From Okeanomitos corallinicola TIOX110 (GTDB taxonomy: Bacteria; Cyanobacteriota; Cyanobacteriia; Cyanobacteriales; Nostocaceae), in NCBI RefSeq assembly GCF_038050375.1, contig NZ_CP150886.1, positions 2,583,318-2,647,317 on the forward strand: DNA of 64,000 bases, in the 5' to 3' direction. Below are positions 23,086 to 32,189 of the stretch, piece after piece (within the stretch, counting starts at the first letter, position 1; each line of letters opens with the position of its first letter). The position numbers and the translations under genes were made by a program. The notes under the pieces were generated by a model, which was not told where the DNA came from, ran no database searches, and saw only the letters and a program-made list of their open reading frames with translations.

Positions 23086-23543
23086 ATTTCCGCTGTTTCT
23101 GTTATTTTTTAGCATATTTGTTTTAGGTAACTGCTTACACCATAGCGATTACAAACACAGATGACTGTGAGGTAATCCGAACACACTTAGTAAAAATAAC
23201 GTAACAAGATGAACAAGTTTTATTAAATTAATGTTTATATGGAAACAGGAAAATGTCCCTCAAGTCCTTGCCCATCGTTGTGCCTACCTATACATAAAAG
23301 TCTTTTTTCAGCTAATACAACTTCGATGAGAATGTTATTTTCATCTGATTTAGATTTTTTATCTTAATAATTTAGCATACTATGTACTGAAGAACCTTAA
23401 ATTGCAGATTTGGGCAACTTGGTTGTTTTATGCGGTTTTAGTCGATTTAGGTGATGCTGTAGCTTAGGAAATTAAACAGAACTAAAACTTAGACACTGAA
23501 AGACTTCTAGGACTGTCACCTGTCACCTGTTCCCTGTCACCTG
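23086..23543. other. Intergenic region with IS fragment and heptamer repeats
   Basis: No gene. It contains a 63-bp piece of the IS4-type transposase (23398-23460) and a short tandem heptamer run (GTCACCT type, 23513-23541). Confidence 0.65.
23398..23460 (+). pseudogene. 63-bp IS4-type transposase fragment
   Basis: TTAAATTGCAGATTTGGGCA and the following 43 bp are identical to 13802-13864 in the full-length transposase (codons for KLQIWATWLFYAVLVDLGDA). No inverted repeat or other IS sequence flanks it. Confidence 0.88.
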
Positions 23544-24608
23544 CTATAATCGCCAAACCTTAATTGACTTATCACCACTACCACTAATTAAAGTTTTGCC
23601 ATCTTGACTTACTGCTAACCCATAAATACCCCCTGCATGACCTTCAAGAGTGCGGATTAATTTACCAGTTTCTAAATTAAAAATACTAATTTGACTACCT
23701 AAACCACCAGAAATAAAACTTTTACCATCGGGAGTAATTAATACAGCATCAACGCTACCAATTCCAGTAGATAAATTATGAATAACCTTACCGGTTTTCA
23801 GATTCCAAACTTTAATATTTTTACCATCCGTTTCTTGAATTGACATATGAGAATCGTCATAACCACCATTAATTAAAGTTTTTCCATCAGCACTAATAGC
23901 TAGAGATGTCACACTAGAAGCGCGTTGAAAATCATAGGTTGGATTTTTTGGTTTTGGTGGTACTAAATTAGTAATTAATTTTCTGCTGTAAAGATTCCAG
24001 AGTTTAATAATTCCATCTTCATGACCACTAATTAAAGTTTGACCATCTGGACTAATGACTACAGCAGTTGCTAAAACTTTAAAACTATGAACTAATTTCC
24101 CATTACTCAAATTCCAAAGTTTAATAGTTTTATCATGACTACTACTAGCTAAAATTTGACCATTTGGACTAATAGCTATAGATGTTATTGGTGCGGAATG
24201 TCCACTCAGATTACGGATTAATTTTCCGGTTTGTACATTCCAAAGTTTAATAGTTTTGTCATAACTGCTACTAACTAAAGTTTTACCATCTGGACTAAAC
24301 ACTAGAGAAGTTAAATTTTCTGTATGTCCTGTGAGGGTGCGGAGTAATTGACCGGTTTGAAGATGCCAAAGTTTAATAGTTTTGTCATCACCACCACTAG
24401 CTAAAGTTTGACCATCTGGACTAATAACAATGGTGCGGAGAGGTGCTGTGTGTCCAGATAGGGTAAGAATAGCTTTACTAACTTGAGTAGTGCTAGGTTT
24501 ATTATCAGCTATAGCATAATTTAGAGTAACAATGCTGATAAATGTTGATGATATCAATGTTGCTGCTGTGAGAATTTGCCAAAATTTAGGTTTTGCTATC
24601 ATCTTCAT
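23544..24608 (-). CDS. Secreted WD40-repeat protein
   Basis: The 354-residue protein has an N-terminal signal (FWQILTAATLISSTFISIVT, cleavage near NYAIA) and seven WD40 repeats, for example GHTAPLRTIVISPDGQTLAS and DKTIKLWHLQTG, ending in SGSGDKSIKVWRL. It should form a complete seven-bladed propeller in the periplasm. Cyanobacteria have many such proteins, and partners are unknown. The related gene at 21697 is broken. Confidence 0.88.
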   Translation of the reverse strand: MKMIAKPKFWQILTAATLISSTFISIVTLNYAIADNKPSTTQVSKAILTLSGHTAPLRTIVISPDGQTLASGGDDKTIKLWHLQTGQLLRTLTGHTENLTSLVFSPDGKTLVSSSYDKTIKLWNVQTGKLIRNLSGHSAPITSIAISPNGQILASSSHDKTIKLWNLSNGKLVHSFKVLATAVVISPDGQTLISGHEDGIIKLWNLYSRKLITNLVPPKPKNPTYDFQRASSVTSLAISADGKTLINGGYDDSHMSIQETDGKNIKVWNLKTGKVIHNLSTGIGSVDAVLITPDGKSFISGGLGSQISIFNLETGKLIRTLEGHAGGIYGLAVSQDGKTLISGSGDKSIKVWRL

Positions 24609-24723
24609 TCTGGTAGAAAAATAGTGTAATATTCTTATGTGAGGTTTGATTCAATTTTGCCTTTCCATGTTCCGCACAATCCCAGAAATTAAATAAATAA
24701 GTAAATTGATCATAATTTTACCT

Positions 24724-25188
24724 ATGAATAAATCATTAGATGAATCCCTATCTCAAGAAATTGCTGAAACTATTAAAAGTAAAGCTAAAAAACCATTTGA
24801 TAATGCTTACAAAGCGGTTTTAGCTACTGAAGGTGCAAAATATGTTCAAGGTTTTATAGTTGTGACTGGACAACCTTATAAACCAATTGAACACGCTTGG
24901 ATTGAGTTAGAAGATAAAATTATTGATCCGACATTTCCTCACTTCAATAGAAAAGCTGAAAATATATGGTATTTTTCTGCACAAAGTGTAAGTGCAAAAA
25001 AGCTAAAAACAATTATTGACGAATCAAAGGAAGATTATCCAGAGGATGATCCTTTACCTATTTATGGAGATACACCATATCAATATTATGGGGATGTGAT
25101 GTTAGGTGATCAGAAATATTTGGATGCTTATCAAGTAGCAGAAGTTAAATGTCGAGAAATTAATGGTTTAGATGCAGAAAAGAACTAA
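24724..25188 (+). CDS. Conserved hypothetical protein
   Basis: From ATG 24724 the product is 154 residues. The visible pattern AKYVQGFIVVTGQPYKPIEH, AWIELEDKIIDPTFPHF and PYQYYGDVML resembles small uncharacterised bacterial proteins with an HAW-x-E...DPT motif, reminiscent of cysteine-protease-like folds in which the His and Asp are catalytic; no matching Cys is obvious. It is soluble, acidic, and convergent with the next gene. I assign no function. Confidence 0.6.
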   Translation: MNKSLDESLSQEIAETIKSKAKKPFDNAYKAVLATEGAKYVQGFIVVTGQPYKPIEHAWIELEDKIIDPTFPHFNRKAENIWYFSAQSVSAKKLKTIIDESKEDYPEDDPLPIYGDTPYQYYGDVMLGDQKYLDAYQVAEVKCREINGLDAEKN

Positions 25189-25205
25189 TGACTAATCACT
25201 AATAA

Positions 25206-25601
25206 TTAATAGGATTTTCCATCGCTACCAAAATATTCTCTATAGCTGCAAATTTTATCCCCACGCACGTCAAAAGCAACTGCAACACGATTTTTATAAG
25301 GTTCTCCAAATAAGTTACCTTCATCTCGAAATTCAAAGATGATGGTTTTTTCGTTGCTGGTAATATTGTCTAAGGAGGTAAGTTTTAATCCTGGGTTAAA
25401 TGCTTCAGAAACATATGTGAAAAATTCTTTTGCACGTGTTTTTCCTGTGTTTAAACCATGAAATTTTCCCATGGGAAACCAAAAATTAAAATCATCGGTA
25501 AGCATATCTAAAAAATCTTGCCAGTTACCAGTTTCTAAGCCTTTAGTAAAATAATTAAAAGCTTGTTTACCTACTTTTAATGTATTTTCTGATGTGTTCA
25601 T
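25206..25601 (-). CDS. SnoaL/NTF2-like protein
   Basis: The 131-residue protein follows the NTF2-like cone fold: an N-terminal helix pair (AFNYFTKGLETGNWQDFLDM), LTDDFNFWFPMG, TRAKEFFTYVSEAF, IIFEFRDEGNLFGEPYKNRV and a final YREYFG. The family includes isomerases, hydrolases and non-enzymatic binders, so the substrate cannot be predicted. It ends 17 bp from the convergent gene at 24724. Confidence 0.75.
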   Translation of the reverse strand: MNTSENTLKVGKQAFNYFTKGLETGNWQDFLDMLTDDFNFWFPMGKFHGLNTGKTRAKEFFTYVSEAFNPGLKLTSLDNITSNEKTIIFEFRDEGNLFGEPYKNRVAVAFDVRGDKICSYREYFGSDGKSY

Positions 25602-26031
25602 GATTTGATTTTACATTTTGCCGAGTAGAACTGGTGATTATGAAGAAACTGATGACTAAATTTAGGATCACAAAATTTTGTAGTTCTGTCACCTGTCACC
25701 TGTCACCTGTCACCTGTCACCTGTCACCTATCACCTATTCTCTATCAATTGTAGCGGTATTTTGAGATGGGGAATAATAAAAAGAAGCGATCGCCGTTCC
25801 GTGATAGTTGTACTGAATAGTTATACTATGGTTGTGCGATCGCCCTCAAATATTGATACCTAGCCAAAGGAATCAATTAAACTTAATTATATTGCTGATC
25901 TTAGTAATCTTAGGTGTGGTGTTATACCCATCAGGTGTCTCACCCCTCAGTAAGATTATACATAAAATTGCTGTCAGCCTATAATATTTAATCAATATCT
26001 CATCTTTATCTATAAAAATACAGGTATTAAA
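25602..26031. other. Intergenic region with heptamer array
   Basis: It holds tandem CTGTCAC heptamers (25687-25735), two HIP1-like sites and no gene. An AT-rich stretch at 25980-26031 probably carries the promoter of the small ORF that follows. Confidence 0.55.
25687..25743. repeat. Tandem heptamer repeat (STRR type)
   Basis: Six to seven copies of CTGTCAC occur with slight decay at the right end. Similar arrays lie at 23513, 46860, 55648 and 57108; these short tandemly repeated repetitive sequences are typical of filamentous cyanobacteria. Confidence 0.9.
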
Positions 26032-26139
26032 ATGAACAAAAATATCTTGGCAGGACGTAAACACGTAGAAACCGAGGAATCACTAAATTCTGTCCTTGAC
26101 TCTCCACAAGCACCTTTTGATTTGGAAATACCTTGGTGA
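26032..26139 (+). CDS. Small peptide ORF (35 residues)
   Basis: ATG 26032 follows CAGG at about 10 bases and encodes MNKNILAGRKHVETEESLNS then VLDSPQAPFDLEIPW. The peptide has a basic N-terminus, an acidic middle and a hydrophobic, Pro/Trp-containing end. The stop is followed at once by a 9-bp hairpin. Composition and start (MNKNIL) recall short precursor peptides, but no modification enzymes are near and I cannot place it in a family. It could also be a small regulator or a chance ORF. Confidence 0.4.
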   Translation: MNKNILAGRKHVETEESLNSVLDSPQAPFDLEIPW

Positions 26140-26140
26140 T

Positions 26141-26170
26141 TGGTGCGTTACACTGACCTTAACGCACCCT
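26141..26170. repeat. GGTGCGTTA hairpin repeat
   Basis: GGTGCGTTA, a 9-base loop, then TAACGCACC forms a perfect 9-bp stem followed by CTAC. This is a common dispersed hairpin in Nostocales. Between the small ORF and the convergent hisS it could serve as a terminator. Confidence 0.7.
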
Positions 26171-26187
26171 ACAGTTAATGTTTACTG

Positions 26188-27573
26188 CTAGAACTTACTT
26201 TTTACAATTGTAGGTAAATCTATTAAAGCTACCTCTATTTGTTCCCCAGTTTGTAAATCTTTTAAAGATGATTTTTCAGCAGCTGCTTCATCTGCACCAA
26301 TGATAATACAAAATCTAATTCCCTGTTTATCTGCAAGCTGAAATTGTTTACCAACTTGTTTTTTATCAAAGTTAGTAATTACATTAATTCCTGCTTGTCT
26401 TAATTGTTGAGAAACTTTTAAATAAACAGGCATTAAATCTTCCTGCATATTTACTACCATTACCTGTGCAGGTGTAGCAGATAAAGTATTTAAAACTCCG
26501 GCTTTTAATAAGCGACTAATTAACCGAGTTAACCCGATGGAAATACCCACACCGGGCATTTTTTCCCCTAAAAACATTCCCACTAATTCCTCATATCTAC
26601 CCCCAGAACAAATACTACCTAATGCTTCATGGCCAATTAAGGTAGTTTCATAAACTGTGCCTGTATAGTAGTTTAAACCACGGGCAATTGATAAATCAAT
26701 ACAGAAATGTTTATCAGCTACTCCTAAATCTCGGACACCATTAATTACAGTTTCTAACTCACTAACTCCTAAATTAAATTCTTCTGCTGATGGTAAATTA
26801 CTAGCTAAATGTTTGAGTTTATCTAAAATATCATCAACACCACCATCTATTTTAATAAACTCTATTATTTTCTCAGTTTGTTCTGAAGAAATACCTTCTT
26901 TCTCTAATTCTAATTTAACTTTTGCTTCACCAATTTTTTCCAAGTTATCAATAATGCCAATACAAGCTTTAATTTGGTTTTCAGCAACTCCCACCGACTG
27001 AAAGAAACCTGTGAGAATTTTGCGGTTATTAATTCTAATCACAAAATCACCGATATTAATAGCATCAAAAATTTCGGTGATAATTGCCGGCATTTGGGCA
27101 TCATATAATAAACTCAGTTTACCACGACCGACGACATCAATATCACATTGGCGAAACTGCCGGAAACGTCCATCTTTTGCCCTTTCTCCCCGAAATACCA
27201 TATCCATTTGATAACGAGCAAAGGGAAAGGTTAATTCATTCAGATGACGAGCAATATAAGCCGCAAAGGGAACAGTTTGATCAAATTTTAAAGCTCTTGC
27301 TTCTGAACCACTTTCACCAGATTTATCTTTTTCTGCTTGGCGATTTGGTGGTAAAATTGGATCAATTCCATAAATAATATTATCCCCTTGGTTTCCTTTC
27401 GCTTGCAGCACTTCTAATCTTTCTACTGCTGGGGTTTCAATAGGTGTAAAACCATAACTTTCAAATACGCGGCGGATTATATCTAATAAATGTACTTCTA
27501 AACGCTTTTCGCTGGGGAGAAATTCGGGAAAACCGCTGGGTGTAGAATAATTAATCTTATCGCTTTTTGCCAT
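26188..27573 (-). CDS. hisS: Histidyl-tRNA synthetase
   Basis: This class II synthetase of 461 residues charges tRNA-His. Visible motifs are FPEFLPSEKRLEVHLLDIIR (motif 1 region), ALKFDQTVPFAAYIARH, motif 2 VFRGERAKDGRFRQFRQCDI, the histidine-binding RGLNYYTGTVYE, and motif 3 GVGISIGLTRLISRLL, then an anticodon-binding domain. The motif 2 and LKFDQTVPFA wording is nearer to the eukaryote-like HisRS group than to the usual bacterial one. Some cyanobacteria carry two hisS types. The gene is monocistronic with AT-rich flanks. Confidence 0.93.
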   Translation of the reverse strand: MAKSDKINYSTPSGFPEFLPSEKRLEVHLLDIIRRVFESYGFTPIETPAVERLEVLQAKGNQGDNIIYGIDPILPPNRQAEKDKSGESGSEARALKFDQTVPFAAYIARHLNELTFPFARYQMDMVFRGERAKDGRFRQFRQCDIDVVGRGKLSLLYDAQMPAIITEIFDAINIGDFVIRINNRKILTGFFQSVGVAENQIKACIGIIDNLEKIGEAKVKLELEKEGISSEQTEKIIEFIKIDGGVDDILDKLKHLASNLPSAEEFNLGVSELETVINGVRDLGVADKHFCIDLSIARGLNYYTGTVYETTLIGHEALGSICSGGRYEELVGMFLGEKMPGVGISIGLTRLISRLLKAGVLNTLSATPAQVMVVNMQEDLMPVYLKVSQQLRQAGINVITNFDKKQVGKQFQLADKQGIRFCIIIGADEAAAEKSSLKDLQTGEQIEVALIDLPTIVKSKF

Positions 27574-27754
27574 GCCTAAACCTAAACAAATTGAATTTTC
27601 GGATCTCTTGTCATCCTACATTAAACAACTTTGGCAGTTACAGGCAATATTTGCTGTGAGAATAGGGATCAGTATACACCCAAATAGTTTATGAAGTTTA
27701 GGTAAATGTATTGTTTGTGTCAATCGGTTTCTTTATAATTGTGGTTATACTTAT

Positions 27755-27768
27755 GTACAGTTATGTAC
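27755..27768 (+). promoter_or_regulatory. Candidate NtcA site (GTA-N8-TAC)
   Basis: GTACAGTTATGTAC matches the NtcA consensus GTAN8TAC exactly and sits inside a tandem TTATGTACAG repeat, 112 bp before the gene at 27880. A -10 element at the usual ~22-bp distance is not clear, so regulation is tentative. Confidence 0.35.
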
Positions 27769-27879
27769 AGTAGACTTGGGGTCAACGAATAAAACTGACT
27801 GCCAAGAAAAGTATTAACTGATTGTTTTATTTACATTAGAAATTTACTTCCGTATCAAAATCAAACAGGATCAGGAAAA

Positions 27880-28644
27880 ATGAAGTATAAATTTAAACCG
27901 GATTTTAAAAAATTAGCTACTGCGGTAATAGCTCTGTCTGGGTTTCTGACTGTTGGTAGTATGACTCTGTCAGCCGAATCTGCTCAAGCACTTGAGTTTT
28001 CACCTGCTCCAGCAGATTTTACGGTTAGTGGTCTAGCAGGTAGCAACAATGCTTCTCCATCAATACCAGTTAATATACAAGCTCCTCAAAATGGATTTGG
28101 AAACGTATTCAATTCAAATTTTATACTCTTAGGTGCTAATACTGGTTCTACTAGTATAATAGCTCCTGGCTTGAGTAACGGTAATAGCATAGCTAGTTCA
28201 CCTGTGTTTACACTTACTCCATTTGCGGTTGCTAACCCAATCACATTAACTTTTAATTGGGCATTTAATGGTAACGCATCGGGAACTGGTAGTAATGCGG
28301 ATAACTTCAATATTTTGCTTGTTAAAACTGATGAATCAGTAGAGGAACTTTTTTTCTCCAGAACAGCGGGTAATGCGGTTGGTCGTTATGGCTTTGGAAA
28401 TGTCGAAACAGGTGTTATTGGGTCAGGTCTGCTAACACCTGGACAATACCAAATAATCATCAATTTGAATGAAAATGCTGGGTCTGCAAATTCCGCAGCA
28501 GGTTTCAACAACATTGTTCTTTCTGGTCCTCCTGAACCTGTTCCCTTTGGATTTTCCACCAACGCAAGTTTAGTAGTATTTGGTGGAGTGTTTTATGGCT
28601 TCCACCAGTTCAGGAAAAAACATAGCTTTAAAAAAGCTTCATGA
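27880..28644 (+). CDS. Secreted protein with exosortase-type C-terminal anchor
   Basis: The 254-residue product has a signal peptide (ATAVIALSGFLTVGSMTLSA, cleavage near AQA-LEF), a beta-rich Gly/Asn/Ser body (ITLTFNWAFNGNASGTGSNA) and a tripartite end: a Pro-rich PPEPVPFGFSTN motif, a hydrophobic helix (ASLVVFGGVFYGF) and a basic tail (HQFRKKHSFKKAS). This tail is of the PEP-CTERM or cyanoexosortase-recognised kind, so the protein is probably exported, sorted and possibly glycosylated. No exosortase gene is in the window. Role unknown. Confidence 0.72.
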   Translation: MKYKFKPDFKKLATAVIALSGFLTVGSMTLSAESAQALEFSPAPADFTVSGLAGSNNASPSIPVNIQAPQNGFGNVFNSNFILLGANTGSTSIIAPGLSNGNSIASSPVFTLTPFAVANPITLTFNWAFNGNASGTGSNADNFNILLVKTDESVEELFFSRTAGNAVGRYGFGNVETGVIGSGLLTPGQYQIIINLNENAGSANSAAGFNNIVLSGPPEPVPFGFSTNASLVVFGGVFYGFHQFRKKHSFKKAS

Positions 28645-28732
28645 GTAGAAATAGAAAACAATTTCATTGAGTTTAAGTTTTAAATTCTCCTTTCTCAGCA
28701 GGGTGCGTTCTTTTTTTAAAAGGAAATTGCTG

Positions 28733-29158
28733 TTACTTTAACCTTTCTTCTTTAATTAAAGTACGTTGATAGATTTGCTCGTTTTTAAACCAATGCCAGG
28801 TACGAGCGCGATTTTTATTATCCGGGCTAATTTGAATCATCTCGTATAGATACGCTCCTGGTAACTGTTTGTAACCAAACCATAAAATCACAGTTGAATT
28901 ATCAATTTCCCAGGCTTTACCTTGAATACGTTCGGTATCAAACCACAGGGTTTTATCTCGATATGTTCCTGGGAATTGATGTTCTTCTGTTTTACCATTT
29001 TCCCAGGTGTAACGATTGATTTGATAGTATGAAAATTCCCCGTTTTCAGGAAATTGACAACTTAAATGTGATTGATGTTGATCTATAATTTTACCATTAA
29101 CATCAACTAGGGTGTAATTTCCCTGCCACTCACCTTCATGACGGGCTAAAACTGGCAT
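28733..29158 (-). CDS. DUF3598-like protein
   Basis: The 141-residue product is a beta-barrel-like domain: HEGEWQGNYTLVDVNGKIID, FSYYQINRYTWENGKTEE, then GTYRDKTLWFDTERIQGKAW and ICHWFK-like WHWFKNEQIYQRTLIKEE. It resembles the calycin-like DUF3598 family found in cyanobacteria and plastid-bearing eukaryotes. Ligand and role are unknown. It is probably transcribed separately from the dehydrogenase gene 76 bp away on the same strand. Confidence 0.65.
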   Translation of the reverse strand: MPVLARHEGEWQGNYTLVDVNGKIIDQHQSHLSCQFPENGEFSYYQINRYTWENGKTEEHQFPGTYRDKTLWFDTERIQGKAWEIDNSTVILWFGYKQLPGAYLYEMIQISPDNKNRARTWHWFKNEQIYQRTLIKEERLK

Positions 29159-29234
29159 TTATAAACGAATATTAGACATAATTTAGTTTGGTAATTGGTA
29201 ATTGAATTATTTCTCTCCCCATCTCCCATCTTCT

Positions 29235-30656
29235 TTACTCTTCATCATGAAACCACCAAGGGTCTTTGTTAGTGTTGGTTTTAATCAAAAATGCTTTTTT
29301 TCTGAGGAAACGTTTCAAACTTGCTGCACCCATGCGTGAACCTCCTAAACCAGAAAATTTAAAGGCGTTTTTCTCTCCTTCCTGCATCATAAATGTTAAT
29401 CCTGCATCATTAATACTAATAGCACCTACATCTATTTGCATTCCTATTTCTAATGCTAATTCTGGTGGGTCAGCAAAAATAGCAGCACTTAATCCATAAA
29501 TAGAATCATTAGCTAAATTGATAGCTTCTTCAATGGTGGAAAAAGGCATAATTGGCATAATTGGACCAAAGGTTTCTTCGGTCATGATTTTCATAGAATG
29601 GTTAACTTCAGTGATAACTGTAGGACGACACCACCAACCACCACCTAATTCTTCAATTTTACCACCAGAATGAATGACTGCACCTTTAGAAATTGCATCT
29701 TGGAGATGTTCGTTAATAATTGCGGCTTGATTTTCAGAAATTATTGGGCCTATTTCTCCGCTTTCAACTGTGGGATAAGCTAATTGTAAACGATGGGCTT
29801 TTGTAACTAATTGATGATAGAATTCTTCAAAAATAGCTTCAGCTACATATATTCTTTCAATTGATAGACATGACTGACCTGTGTTGACAACTGAACCCCA
29901 TAAAATTGCTGAGGTTGCTAAATCTAAATCTGCTGATTCTAAAACTATAGCTGGGTCTTTTCCTCCTAATTCTAAGAAAGAGGGAATAAAGTTTCTAGCT
30001 GCGGCTTCTCCGACAAATCTTCCCGTTTCTACACTACCTGTAAAACAAATTAAATCTACATCTTCTATTAAAGCTGCTCCTGTTTGTCCTGCACCTTCGA
30101 CAAAGTTTAAAACATCTCTTAATAATGGAACTGTATTTGTAGCAGTCATTAAAGGTGCAACGAAACGGGGTGTAATTTCACTAGGTTTGACTATGACTGC
30201 ACAACCAGCTAATAAAGCAGGAATTGTATCAATGGTAGATAATAAAAGTGGGAAATTCCAAGGACTAATTACACCTACTAAAGTATAGGGAACGGCAGTT
30301 TGTCGTAAAGCAATAAAAGGTATGGATGTATTTTTTGCAGTTGTTTGTAATAGCTGGGGAGCTAAATTACACCATCTATCAATGCTGTTTAAAAAAGTAT
30401 CTATTTCTAAAATTGATACTGATAATCTGCCTGTGTCATTTACTAATGCGTCGGTTATATTTTGACGTTCTGCTAATATAGCTTGTTTCCACTGTTGTAG
30501 TGCTTCTATTCTAATTTGAATCCCGATTTCTTCCCAAGCAATTTGTCCCCTTCGCATTCTATGACATTGCTGAGAAAGTAATTTCGGCGGTGGGGGAATA
30601 ATTACATAATCAAGTTTACCTGTGCGGGGGTTACGAATTTCTATTGGTTTTGTCAT
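29235..30656 (-). CDS. Aldehyde dehydrogenase family protein
   Basis: The 473-residue enzyme has the ALDH catalytic set: ISPWNFPLLLS (cofactor loop), CFTGSVETGRFVGEAA, FLELGGKDPAIV with the general-base Glu, and NTGQSCLSIERIYV with the nucleophilic Cys. EEtFGPIMPIM and the terminal dimerisation strand are present. It oxidises an aldehyde with NAD(P)+. Cyanobacterial relatives of this membrane-associated group act on fatty or apocarotenoid aldehydes, but the substrate cannot be read from the sequence. Length is typical. Confidence 0.9.
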   Translation of the reverse strand: MTKPIEIRNPRTGKLDYVIIPPPPKLLSQQCHRMRRGQIAWEEIGIQIRIEALQQWKQAILAERQNITDALVNDTGRLSVSILEIDTFLNSIDRWCNLAPQLLQTTAKNTSIPFIALRQTAVPYTLVGVISPWNFPLLLSTIDTIPALLAGCAVIVKPSEITPRFVAPLMTATNTVPLLRDVLNFVEGAGQTGAALIEDVDLICFTGSVETGRFVGEAAARNFIPSFLELGGKDPAIVLESADLDLATSAILWGSVVNTGQSCLSIERIYVAEAIFEEFYHQLVTKAHRLQLAYPTVESGEIGPIISENQAAIINEHLQDAISKGAVIHSGGKIEELGGGWWCRPTVITEVNHSMKIMTEETFGPIMPIMPFSTIEEAINLANDSIYGLSAAIFADPPELALEIGMQIDVGAISINDAGLTFMMQEGEKNAFKFSGLGGSRMGAASLKRFLRKKAFLIKTNTNKDPWWFHDEE

Positions 30657-30764
30657 TAGTAATTATTTATTGCTTATTGGTTATTGGTTATTGGTTAAAT
30701 TATTCCTAATTGCCTGAGACGTTCAATAGTTTTTTTATGTTTGCATAATTAGAAAAAATGGTTA

Positions 30765-31805
30765 TCAATCTGTCAGTGCTGTTTTTAATAATTCCTGATG
30801 CAATAATGTTTGATCTAGTAAAGATTGTATTTTTTCACTTGATAATTTATCACTATTTTGATAAAAATCAATCCAGGTTTGACTAATCAAATTGACGTCA
30901 TCAGGGATATTTTCTAAATCCCATCCTGGTATTTGTAAATCTTCCATTAAACGGTTAATTTTAGGATCATAACTCAAAGCAAAACAGCGACAACCTTCAC
31001 TAGCAGCCATGATTAAACTATGTAATCTCATTCCTATTACCATATTTACATCCTGAAATGCACCTTTTAATAATTCAGGTGCTTCTAAACAGAGGATTTG
31101 ACTATTATTGGTTAATTGTAATTTTATCTGTTCAGCTATTTCTAAATCTTCGCTTTTTTGAAAGGGAATTAATAAGATAAATGCTTGGGTTGCTGTTTGT
31201 AAATTTACTAAAGCCTGAGTTAAATTTGCCAATCTAGTTTCTGTTAATTGCTGATGATTTCTGAGCGTAACTGCTATTCTGGATTTAGGGAAATCTGCTA
31301 ATTCTGGGACTGGTTTTGATGCTAATGCCCAAACGGGATCAGGTGCAAGAATATGGGGTATATTCCAATTAGATAATAATGCAGAACTTTGACTATCTCT
31401 AACACTCACTTTCACACAACCAGCAAAATTTCTCCTTGCTAACCAACGAGTTTGGGGACGTAATAAAGGCCCTATTCCCTGTCCCCAAGCGATAGTTTTT
31501 AAACCCATAACTTGTGCGATCGCCATTAATCCCCCATAATAAAAAGGACTAATAGAACTGGTGACATCTTGAATTAAACTACCACCACCCCAGATGTAAG
31601 CATCACAAGAACGCAAAGCTTTAATTATTTCCAACAAACTCATGCGGTTGTAACTTTCCACACCATAACGTAAACTTGTTTCTTGAGGATTTCCAGAAAG
31701 TACCACAGGAGTAACATGAGGTGGTAACATCTGTAAAAGTGTGGCTAACAAAGCCTCATCACCACCGTTACCTTTACCGTAATACCCAGATAATAAAACT
31801 CGCAT
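30765..31805 (-). CDS. csaB: Polysaccharide pyruvyl transferase
   Basis: This 346-residue GT-B-like enzyme matches CsaB. Features are VLLSGYYGKGNGGDEALLAT at the N-terminus, YIWGGGSLIQDVTSS, GQGIGPLLRP, and a C-terminal GMRLHSLIMAASEG loop that binds phosphoenolpyruvate. CsaB adds pyruvate ketal to cell-wall polysaccharide, the ligand for SLH domains, so it is needed to anchor S-layer-homology proteins. The window also encodes SLH proteins (38283 and 41390). The gene is divergent from the DUF2499 gene, with 48 bp between. Confidence 0.9.
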   Translation of the reverse strand: MRVLLSGYYGKGNGGDEALLATLLQMLPPHVTPVVLSGNPQETSLRYGVESYNRMSLLEIIKALRSCDAYIWGGGSLIQDVTSSISPFYYGGLMAIAQVMGLKTIAWGQGIGPLLRPQTRWLARRNFAGCVKVSVRDSQSSALLSNWNIPHILAPDPVWALASKPVPELADFPKSRIAVTLRNHQQLTETRLANLTQALVNLQTATQAFILLIPFQKSEDLEIAEQIKLQLTNNSQILCLEAPELLKGAFQDVNMVIGMRLHSLIMAASEGCRCFALSYDPKINRLMEDLQIPGWDLENIPDDVNLISQTWIDFYQNSDKLSSEKIQSLLDQTLLHQELLKTALTD

Positions 31806-31853
31806 TTTTTAGATTTTAGATTTTAGATTTTTATATTTACTGATAATTGATTT

Positions 31854-32189
31854 ATGCACACCCTTTCTATTCCCACCTGGATAATTCATGTTTCTAGCGT
31901 CATTGAGTGGATAGTCGCCATTTGGTTAATTTGGAGATACGGTGAATTAACAGAAAACCGTAGTTGGTGGGGTTTATCCTTCGCCATGCTACCAGCTTTA
32001 ATTAGTGCTATGTGTGCTTGTACCTGGCATTATTTCGACAACTCCGAATCTTTAGAATGGTTAGTCACCCTCCAAGCTACCATGACCTTAGTCGGTAATT
32101 TTACTCTATGGGCTGCTGCCGTGTGGATTTGGCGTTCTACCAAGTCTGCAAACACCATTGAACCAGAAACCATTAAATCAGAACAATGA
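31854..32189 (+). CDS. DUF2499 family membrane protein
   Basis: The 111-residue protein has three hydrophobic helices (WIIHVSSVIEWIVAIWLIW; GLSFAMLPALISAMCACT; LQATMTLVGNFTLWAAAVW) and the conserved CACTWHYF segment. DUF2499 is confined to cyanobacteria and plastid lineages. Its stop overlaps the next start by 4 bp (ATGA), indicating translational coupling with the DUF3593 protein, and the pair probably forms one thylakoid or cytoplasmic-membrane complex. The function is not established. Confidence 0.85.
   Translation: MHTLSIPTWIIHVSSVIEWIVAIWLIWRYGELTENRSWWGLSFAMLPALISAMCACTWHYFDNSESLEWLVTLQATMTLVGNFTLWAAAVWIWRSTKSANTIEPETIKSEQ

Noticed and set aside
25687-25743. Regularly repeated short units as a possible CRISPR
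   Set aside because: The units are contiguous heptamers without spacers, i.e. STRR sequences.
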